Source: Izhakiella australiensis
Lineage (GTDB): Bacteria; Pseudomonadota; Gammaproteobacteria; Enterobacterales; Enterobacteriaceae
Direction of reading: 5' to 3'
Assembly: GCF_002006995.1 (NCBI RefSeq)
Contig: NZ_MRUL01000006.1
Coordinates: 62,001-126,000 of the forward strand
DNA length: 64,000 nt
Shown: one piece after another, positions 20,564 to 27,191 of the stretch
Numbering within the stretch: position 1 is the stretch's first letter
Layout: every line of letters starts with the position of its first letter
Position numbers and translations under genes: made by a program
The notes under the pieces: model-generated
The model's database searches: none
What the model was told of the DNA's origin: nothing
What the model saw: the letters and a program-made list of their open reading frames with translations, nothing else

Positions 20564-20938
20564 TCAGCGCCCGACGCCATACTGCGCGACAAACTCGCGC
20601 CAGGCGACAACCACCCGCAGAAAATCATCTACGCCGCAGAAAGACAGACTCTCTTCATCGTAATAGCTCATGCCCTCCTCCAACTGATCGCCGTCGAAAT
20701 TGAGCTGATTGGCGCGAATGATCACCTCTTCTTCATCCATCCACAGCGTATATTCATGACCAACACGCTGCCATTGACGCTCGCTCCCCTTCAGACTGGC
20801 CGCGGCCTGCTCAACTTCCGTCAGCAGCGCCAGATCCTGTTTTACTTCTTCATTAAACCAGTGGCCGACCGCCTCATGGCCCATCGACATACGCATTTTT
20901 AGCTGGCCGGTAACATCGCGTAATAGTTCATATTCCAT
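20564..20938 (-). CDS. yacL: YacL family protein (UPF0231)
   Basis: A conserved 124-residue cytoplasmic protein of unknown function, close to E. coli Yac[21 protein letters not shown] at the start and [13 protein letters not shown] in the middle. It is rich in acidic residues and has no signal or membrane segment. It is convergent with speD and sits between speD and acnB as in E. coli. Confidence 0.92.
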   Translation of the reverse strand: MEYELLRDVTGQLKMRMSMGHEAVGHWFNEEVKQDLALLTEVEQAAASLKGSERQWQRVGHEYTLWMDEEEVIIRANQLNFDGDQLEEGMSYYDEESLSFCGVDDFLRVVVAWREFVAQYGVGR

Positions 20939-21313
20939 AGCGCTGCCCTCTTACAATTGGTCCGCGATAACGCATCCCTGACGAAACGCCGCCGTTTATA
21001 GGGTAATTATCGCAGCCCGGCCGCTTAAAAACAGCTATTGCGCACGCAATTGCTTGCGCACGCTCAGACTTTAAACAGATTTCTCCCTTTGTTTACTTAA
21101 ATCACCTCACCCTCTTTTTGAATAAGTATCCTGTGGCCTTTTTTCAGGAAGAGAGGGGGGGGTAGTTATCCTGCCCCGGCCAAACCAGCGCTTTGCGCTA
21201 TCCGCCAGCGCCGGGTGTTCTGCGAACATAAAAAAACGGCCTGAGTCGCCTCAGGCCGTTTCTGCTGTGAAACCGGGGATCGGACCGTCGGTTTCTTTCG
21301 GGTGATTTCAACC
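20939..21313. other. Intergenic region between yacL and acnB
   Basis: 375 bp. It carries the acnB terminator (21229-21260) and must hold the yacL promoter near 20950-21120. I see a G-rich tract at 21150-21162 but no gene. Confidence 0.6.
21229..21260 (-). terminator. Rho-independent terminator after acnB
   Basis: An 11-bp perfect stem AACGGCCTGAG/CTCAGGCCGTT (21235-21245 with 21250-21260) with a 4-base loop, followed on the minus strand by a T run (complement of 21230-21236). Confidence 0.92.
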
Positions 21314-23911
21314 TCAGACTGCGGTCTGGAAAATAACCCCGTCAGCTTTTTCCGTGTACTGCGACAGCCGGTCAAAGTTCAGGTAGCGGTAGGTATCGCT
21401 GGCAGTCTTATCAACCTGATTCATAAACTGCTGATATTCATCCGGCGTCGGCAGTTTGCCCAGCAGGGATGCAACGGCAGCCAGCTCGGCAGAAGCCAGA
21501 TACACGTTAGCGCCGGTGCCAAGGCGGTTCGGGAAGTTACGGGTTGAAGTTGAAACCACCGTTGCGCCATCGGCAACGCGCGCCTGATTGCCCATACACA
21601 GCGAACAGCCTGGTATTTCGATACGCGCCCCGCTTTTACCAAATACGCTGTAATAGCCTTCTTCAGTAAGCTGCGCGGCGTCCATTTTGGTTGGCGGCGC
21701 AACCCACAGACGGGTCGGCAACTGGCCCTTGTGGCTGTCCAGCAGCTTACCGGCAGCGCGGAAGTGACCGATGTTGGTCATACAGGAACCGATAAATACT
21801 TCATCGATTTTTTCGCCCTGCACGTCAGAAAGCAGGCGCGCATCATCCGGATCGTTCGGCGCACACAGGATCGGCTCTTTGATTTCGTTCAGATCGATAT
21901 CGATCACCGCCGCGTACTCTGCGTCGGCATCACCGGCCAGCAGTTGCGGATCGGCCAGCCATTTTTCCATACCCTGAATACGGCGTTCCAGCGTACGACG
22001 GTCGCCATAGCCTTCGGCAATCATCCACTTCAGCAGCACGATATTCGAGCTGAGATACTCAATAATCGGCTCCTGATCCAGCTTGATAGTACAGCCCGCC
22101 GCTGAGCGCTCTGCTGAGGCGTCGGTCAGCTCAAAAGCCTGCTCAACTTTCAGCTTCGGCAGGCCCTCAATTTCAAGGATGCGCCCGGAGAAAATGTTTT
22201 TCTTCCCTTTTTTCTCAACGGTCAGCAGTCCCTGTTTGATGGCATACAGCGGAATGGCGTGAACCAGATCGCGTAACGTGATCCCCGGTTGCATTTGGCC
22301 CTTAAAGCGCACCAGCACCGATTCCGGCATATCCAGCGGCATAACACCGGTGGCCGCAGCAAAGGCGACCAGGCCAGAACCTGCCGGGAAAGAGATGCCG
22401 ATCGGGAAACGCGTATGGGAATCGCCGCCGGTGCCTACGGTATCCGGCAGCAGCATACGGTTCAGCCAGCTGTGGATAACGCCATCGCCCGGACGCAGCG
22501 AGACGCCACCACGGTTCATAATAAAGTCCGGCAGCGTATGGTGAGTGTTCACATCCACCGGCTTCGGATAGGCTGCGGTGTGGCAGAATGATTGCATCAC
22601 CAGGTCAGCCGAGAAGCCCAGACAGGCGAGGTCTTTCAGCTCATCGCGCGTCATGGGGCCGGTGGTGTCTTGCGAACCGACCGAGGTCATTTTAGGTTCA
22701 CAGTAAGCGCCCGGGCGAATACCTTCCACTCCGCAGGCGCGTCCGACCATTTTTTGCGCCAGCGAGAAACCACGATTGCTTTCCGCCACGTCTTTCGCCT
22801 TGCGGAATACGTCGCTATGAGACAGACCCAGTGACTCGCGCGCTTTGGTGGTCAGGCCGCGGCCGATAATCAGCGGAATACGGCCGCCGGCACGCACTTC
22901 GTCGATCAGCACTTCGGTTTTCAGCTCAAAGGTTGCCAGCACGTCACCGGTCTGGTGGTTACGCACTTCGCCTTTGTACGGGTAGATGTCGATCACATCG
23001 CCCATATTCAGTTCATTAACATCAACCTCGATCGGCAGCGCGCCGGCATCTTCCATGGTATTGAAGAAGATTGGCGCAATTTTGCCGCCCAGCACCACGC
23101 CACCGCCTTTTTTGTTCGGTACGTTGGGGATGTCGTCACCCATAAACCACAGCACCGAGTTGGTGGCGGATTTGCGTGACGAGCCGGTTCCCACGACGTC
23201 GCCGACGTAGGCCAGCGGGAAACCTTTGGCCTGCAGCGCTTCAATCTGCTTAATGGGGCCAATGTTGCCCGCCTCGTCCGGCTCAATGCCATCACGGGCG
23301 TTCTTCAGCATCGCCAGCGCGTGCAGCGGAATATCCGGGCGCGACCAGGCGTCCGGCGCCGGAGAGAGATCATCGGTGTTCGTTTCACCGGTAACTTTGA
23401 ACACGGTAACGGTGATTTTTTCCGCCAGCTGCGGACGATGCAAATACCATTCGGCATCGGCCCACGATTGCAGCACTCTTTGCGCGTGAGGGTTGCCCGC
23501 TTTGGCTTTCTCTTCAACGTCGTAAAAGCTATCAAACATAAGCAGCGTACGTGAGAGCGCGTCGGCCGCGATCGGCGCCAGCTTGTCATCATCAAGCGCT
23601 TCAATCAGTGGGTGGATATTGTAACCACCCTGCATGGTGCCCAGCAGTTCGACAGCTTTTTCAGCGCTAATCAGAGGAGAGGTAGCATCGCCTTTGGCAA
23701 CGGCGGCCAGGAAGCCAGCTTTAACATAGGCCGCTTCATCCACGCCAGGCGGCACGCGATTGACGAGCAGGTCGGTCAGGAATTCTTCTTCGCCAGCGGG
23801 TGGGTTTTTCAGCAGTTCAACCAGCGCGGCCATCTGGGAAGCGTCTAAGGGTTTAGGGGCAATGCCCTGGGCAGCACGTTCTGCAACGTGCTCACGATAT
23901 TCTTTTAGCAC
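21314..23911 (-). CDS. acnB: Bifunctional aconitate hydratase 2 / 2-methylisocitrate dehydratase
   Basis: The main TCA-cycle aconitase, interconverting citrate and isocitrate, and an RNA-binding regulator when its cluster is lost. The 865 residues match E. coli AcnB from [15 protein letters not shown] to [11 protein letters not shown]. Cysteines for the [4Fe-4S] cluster are in [10 protein letters not shown] and GCSLCMGNQ. The start is GTG with GAGGAG 6 bases before it. It is monocistronic, with a strong terminator. In E. coli lpd and acnB are near neighbours; here the CRISPR island lies between them. Confidence 0.98.
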   Translation of the reverse strand: MLKEYREHVAERAAQGIAPKPLDASQMAALVELLKNPPAGEEEFLTDLLVNRVPPGVDEAAYVKAGFLAAVAKGDATSPLISAEKAVELLGTMQGGYNIHPLIEALDDDKLAPIAADALSRTLLMFDSFYDVEEKAKAGNPHAQRVLQSWADAEWYLHRPQLAEKITVTVFKVTGETNTDDLSPAPDAWSRPDIPLHALAMLKNARDGIEPDEAGNIGPIKQIEALQAKGFPLAYVGDVVGTGSSRKSATNSVLWFMGDDIPNVPNKKGGGVVLGGKIAPIFFNTMEDAGALPIEVDVNELNMGDVIDIYPYKGEVRNHQTGDVLATFELKTEVLIDEVRAGGRIPLIIGRGLTTKARESLGLSHSDVFRKAKDVAESNRGFSLAQKMVGRACGVEGIRPGAYCEPKMTSVGSQDTTGPMTRDELKDLACLGFSADLVMQSFCHTAAYPKPVDVNTHHTLPDFIMNRGGVSLRPGDGVIHSWLNRMLLPDTVGTGGDSHTRFPIGISFPAGSGLVAFAAATGVMPLDMPESVLVRFKGQMQPGITLRDLVHAIPLYAIKQGLLTVEKKGKKNIFSGRILEIEGLPKLKVEQAFELTDASAERSAAGCTIKLDQEPIIEYLSSNIVLLKWMIAEGYGDRRTLERRIQGMEKWLADPQLLAGDADAEYAAVIDIDLNEIKEPILCAPNDPDDARLLSDVQGEKIDEVFIGSCMTNIGHFRAAGKLLDSHKGQLPTRLWVAPPTKMDAAQLTEEGYYSVFGKSGARIEIPGCSLCMGNQARVADGATVVSTSTRNFPNRLGTGANVYLASAELAAVASLLGKLPTPDEYQQFMNQVDKTASDTYRYLNFDRLSQYTEKADGVIFQTAV

Positions 23912-24507
23912 GACGTTCTCCTCGCTCTCATTGTATTGGGGCTACCGGGACACCAGCTGCTCAACGCCAGTGATAACGCTCCGTGTGTAGGGTAGAGCGC
24001 CCGGTTCCGCGTGGGCCAGCATAGCAGGATTTACCCCGGATGTTAATCCGTTTACAAAAAAGCAACATCACCATCCCGTTGCCATAGCGGGCTTTAAGGA
24101 AGGCCAGCTTCCAGGATAAAACCGCTGTTACAGCGATGCTTACAACGCATCACTATTACCTCTGGCTATGGATAACCCTGATTAAATAACTCGCTTTACA
24201 GGGCGCAGAGTTCAACGAATTAAGAATTATCCCGTCGCGACCTAATTTAATTCGCACGCCAGCATTACATTAAACGATCGATAACGCACGTCCTTAACGT
24301 TGGCCAGTTACCCCTACCCTGTTTCATTTTGCCAGCAAGGCAATGCGTTCCGCCGCAGATAGTTCCGAATGCGATTCGTTAGCGATAAATAATTAGCGAG
24401 TGGAAATAAATTGCATTAACACCGCCACCTTACTCTTTACGGGAAGGTTTTTTTAATTAACCACCAATGGCGCCATGAAATAAAAAAGGTAAATGAAAAA
24501 TTTATAA
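23912..24507. other. Long intergenic region upstream of acnB
   Basis: 596 bp with no supportable reading frame and no RNA gene that I recognise. The right half (24180-24500) is AT-rich. It should hold the acnB promoter region. It marks the left edge of the accessory island, and in E. coli this interval holds yacH, of which I see no remnant. Confidence 0.55.
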
Positions 24508-25176
24508 TCACTGAGATGAATGCACCCACTGAACAAGACCGAACTGGCGTTCCAGCATGCGCCAGCGCCAGGGTTCTATTACCTGCTTGCCGGCCCATAA
24601 GCCGATCCGTTTCCGGCGCGCCTGCTGCTCCAGCAGCGCATAGCCTGCATTCTGCGCTTTATTATGAAAGCGATAGGCCCATGCCATACCGGTTGCCACC
24701 TGCCGGGCATTAATATCACGTCCGTTCAGCCTGATAATCGCCAGTAGGCGGCCGTAGTAATCCTGCTTTTTGCCGACAGCAGTGACCGTTTTACCGCTAA
24801 TCAGCGCGCCGAGCGCCCGTCGCGAACGCTGACCAAAAGGCTGAAACTTCTCCGGCGCATCAATGCCCATTAGCCGTACGCGCTGGCGCTGATGACCGTT
24901 ATAAATTTCCACCGTATCACCATCGAGCACCCAGACCACCCGCCCCCGCACATCCGCTCGCACCGGCATAATCTGCAGCATAAAGCCAAGCGTTAACAGC
25001 GGAAACCCATAAACAGGCAGGTGACGAATTGCCTGCAGGCTATGCCTACGGCGATAAAATGAATAAATAATCACAATCGCCAGGCGCCGGTTAACGTTAG
25101 CCAGCTGAAGTAACCGCCTTTTCAACCTGGCGCATAGCATCGCGTACCCCTGAAGACATATTCCTTTATTGCCCAC
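24508..25176 (-). CDS. Thermonuclease (staphylococcal nuclease-like) family protein
   Basis: Residues about 75-200 form an SNase-like OB-fold domain. It shows VVWVLDGDTVEI (calcium-binding Asp), QRVRLMGIDAPE (catalytic Arg and Glu), YGRLLAIIRLNG and a C-terminal GLWAG. Such nucleases degrade DNA or RNA, often outside the cytoplasm. The N-terminus is unusual: about 35 basic/hydrophobic residues, then YGFPLLTLGFMLQIMPVRA, a likely signal or anchor just before the domain. The GTG start at 25176 has AAGGGAG 8 bases upstream. A shorter form beginning nearer the signal cannot be excluded. It is on the same strand as the CRISPR array and lies beyond its leader-distal end. Confidence 0.8.
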   Translation of the reverse strand: MGNKGICLQGYAMLCARLKRRLLQLANVNRRLAIVIIYSFYRRRHSLQAIRHLPVYGFPLLTLGFMLQIMPVRADVRGRVVWVLDGDTVEIYNGHQRQRVRLMGIDAPEKFQPFGQRSRRALGALISGKTVTAVGKKQDYYGRLLAIIRLNGRDINARQVATGMAWAYRFHNKAQNAGYALLEQQARRKRIGLWAGKQVIEPWRWRMLERQFGLVQWVHSSQ

Positions 25177-25316
25177 TATCGAATCTCCCTTACGATTTTA
25201 GTCTCTGCTCAGGCTACCCTGGTTCATCACTGAATACCGCCGTTTATCAGAACGTTTAACCAGCAATCGAGAGCGCTCGCAAAAAATTGCCCTGGCCCAG
25301 ATATGCCAGAATTTAC

Positions 25317-25345
25317 TGGCCGGGTTCCATTCGGGTGGGGAAAAA
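25317..25345 (-). repeat. Strongly degenerate CRISPR repeat
   Basis: About 15 of 29 positions agree with the array repeat, best at the GTGGGGAA end. It is 31 bp from the next degenerate repeat, close to the array's spacer length, so I read it as a decayed leader-distal unit. The alignment alone would be weak. Confidence 0.45.
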
Positions 25346-25376
25346 CAGGCGGGAAAGTTAGCGCCATTGATTCATC

Positions 25377-25405
25377 TGGCTTATCTCCGCAAGGGTGGGG
25401 ATTAC
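25377..25405 (-). repeat. Degenerate CRISPR repeat at the leader-distal end
   Basis: 19 of 29 positions match the array repeat (GG, TTAT, GTGGGG and the last two bases are kept). Exactly 32 bp separate it from the first perfect repeat at 25438, the array's regular spacer length. Decay at the leader-distal end is normal for CRISPR arrays. Confidence 0.75.
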
Positions 25406-25437
25406 TAACTGGTCGCCGACGGGTCTGCCCTATAAAG

Positions 25438-26321
25438 CGGTTTATCCCCACGCATGTGGGGAACACTCAGAATTGCCGTCTTATTTTGCAGTGTCTTACG
25501 GTTTATCCCCACGCATGTGGGGAACACTTATGCGTCCACCACGCCTGCACAGGGGCATTTGGTTTATCCCCACGCATGTGGGGAACACGCTGTTGATAGT
25601 AACCCAGACGCGCCACTGTGCGGTTTATCCCCACGCATGTGGGGAACACCGGATTATCCTTCCTTGTGGAGCACAGGAAATCGGTTTATCCCCACGCACG
25701 TGGGGAACACCTCCATAGGGCTGCGCTCGTACATCTCCCTGACGGTTTATCCCCACGCATGTGGGGAACACGCGCCCGCGATCTGAACAGCAAGCGGCGT
25801 TTCCGGTTTATCCCCACGCATGTGGGGAACACGCGCTGGCAAGCCACGCGGAAAATTTCCGGGTCGGTTTATCCCCACGCATGTGGGGAACACGCTTGCG
25901 GATGTCGTCCGATTTTTCAGCAAATGGGTTTATCCCCACGCATGTGGGGAACACATGAGCTATTTCCGGCAGACTCACGGCATTGAGCGGTTTATCCCCA
26001 CGCATGTGGGGAACACTTACGATAATTTTGGTAATACCCTGCTCAAACCGGTTTATCCCCACGCATGTGGGGAACACTGGCTGCGGTTTCTTCACGGCAG
26101 AACTACAGGCGGTTTATCCCCACGCATGTGGGGAACACACTGCAGGGGTGGATGTCCGCGCGAAAAATAGCGGTTTATCCCCACGCATGTGGGGAACACG
26201 AAGTTGCCGAGAGAGTAAACCCTGCCGGTTTCGGTTTATCCCCACGCATGTGGGGAACACGTCTTTCAGCGCTACCAGAGTGGAGATAGCTCCGGTTTAT
26301 CCCCACGCATGTGGGGAACAC
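25438..26321 (-). CRISPR. Type I-E CRISPR array, 15 repeats and 14 spacers, leaderless
   Basis: Repeats of 29 bp start at 25438, 25499, 25560, 25621, 25682, 25743, 25804, 25865, 25926, 25988, 26049, 26110, 26171, 26232 and 26293. On the plus strand each reads CGGTTTATCCCC, ACGCATGTGGGG, AACAC. Variants are T at the first base of repeat 3, G at the first base of repeat 9 and a C for T in the centre of repeat 5. Spacers are 32 bp, one is 33 bp (25955-25987), and no two are alike. Read on the minus strand, the repeat is the I-E type with a CCCCAC/GTGGGG stem and ATAAACCG as crRNA handle, so the leader should be on the high-coordinate side. There the truncated cas8e abuts the repeat directly and no leader is left. 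Confidence 0.98.
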
Positions 26322-26974
26322 GCAGGAGCGTATTGCCGCCAGGTAAAATCGTGTCCATCCTGTTGCCGCCATCCTGGATAATATTTATCAAGGCTTTGTT
26401 CGGTTAGGACGTTCGCCCAAACGGTAGTTCGTAAACATGGCTGCTGCACCAGGGTAGTAATTGGTGTACCGCCACGTAGTCCGCTTTTAAAGCCACCGCC
26501 GAAACCAGGCGCGTTACCAGCCTGGTTGAATAGCGCAATAGCGGTGCAGCCAGAACATAATGCATCGCCCTGCCCGGGTTGATTTACAAAAGCACAGCTG
26601 GTGGAGCCCGTTAACCCGACCATTAGCTTGTCCATGCCGGTAACGTCCTTTGCCGCCACACCTTTTACCTGCATAAACGGATATTCTGGATGGGCTAAGT
26701 CAAAATCCGCTTTGTAATCCTTAATACCGTTGAAAAATTCATCTGCCGTAAGCGGCTTTATTATGCGCTGCGTTAGTTGATTAAGATCCTCTGGCGGCCA
26801 TAAGAGTTGGACAATGCTGATTAATAGTTGAGTGGCTGCCATCTCCATGTCGTCGCGCGGTAAACTAAGCAAGCGCTTTTGCGGGTCACACAGCAATTGC
26901 TGCAAGGTAATTTGTTCGAACTCCCCTCTTTCTATTGGCCGGGAGGGAATCCATGGGTCGGTCAGAAGGTCCAT
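26297..26974 (-). pseudogene. casA: Truncated cas8e (cse1/casA), fused into a CRISPR repeat
   Basis: Cas8e is the large subunit of type I-E Cascade; it recognises the PAM and recruits Cas3. The first about 218 residues align with E. coli CasA: LLTDPWIPSRP, RLLSLPRDDMEMAATQLL, FVNQPGQGDALCSGCTAIA and FGGGFKSGLRGGTPITTL. A full protein has about 500 residues. Here the frame runs into the repeat at 26321 and ends with CSPHAWG and a TAA made by the repeat itself. ATG 26974 follows GGAGGAG. The rest of cas8e and cse2, cas7, cas5, cas6e, cas1 and cas2 are absent. The product cannot form Cascade. Confidence 0.93.
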
Positions 26975-27074
26975 CACTCCTCCATAATTAATATTTTCTG
27001 GTTAGTCAGACGACAAAATCCGCTGACAATAATTAAACTAAGCTTGCCATTTAAGGCATGCAACCAATAAAATC

Positions 27075-27088
27075 AAGTTGCTTTTGTT
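27075..27088 (+). promoter_or_regulatory. Candidate Cascade target site: AAG PAM plus seed match to the lone repeat's downstream sequence
   Basis: AAG (27075-27077) is followed by TTGCTTTTGTT (27078-27088). The 11 bases after the lone repeat (27160-27170) are TTGCTGTTGTT. They agree at positions 1-5 and 7-11; only position 6 differs, and position 6 is flipped out and unread in I-E Cascade. Agreement stops after position 11. The site is about 100 bp upstream of the cas8e start codon, in or near its promoter. AAG is the consensus interfering PAM of the E. coli I-E system, and it is on the correct side. Function is inference. Confidence 0.6.
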
Positions 27089-27130
27089 AAATTAAATTTT
27101 TGTGATTTAAGTCTGAAGCTGTCAGTATCT

Positions 27131-27191
27131 TGCTTCCCCATCTTCATGGGGATAAACCGTTGCTGTTGTTTTGCATCGCTAGTTCCTAAAA
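27131..27191 (+). ncRNA. Candidate crRNA-like Cas-regulating RNA (CreR type): lone repeat plus pseudo-spacer
   Basis: Positions 27131-27159 match the array repeat (crRNA orientation) at 22 of 29 bases but lie in the opposite direction to the array. The stem CCCCAT/ATGGGG is perfect with loop CTTC; its inner pair is T-A where the array has C-G, a compensatory change. The 8-base handle ATAAACCG is intact. The seven mismatches are at the first three bases, in the hairpin centre and at the changed stem pair. The following sequence overlaps the cas3 stop codon and contains the seed matching the site at 27075. No clear second repeat or promoter was found, so the 3' end is a guess based on a 32-base spacer length. 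Confidence 0.55.

Noticed and set aside
23912-24507. Possible small gene or RNA in the long gap upstream of acnB
   Set aside because: No frame with a ribosome-binding site or homology and no recognisable structured RNA was seen.
25303-26381. Open reading frames rich in YPHACGEH, RFIPTHVGNT and LSPRMWGT repeats across 25.3-26.4 kb
   Set aside because: They are translations of the CRISPR repeats in three frames and are not genes.
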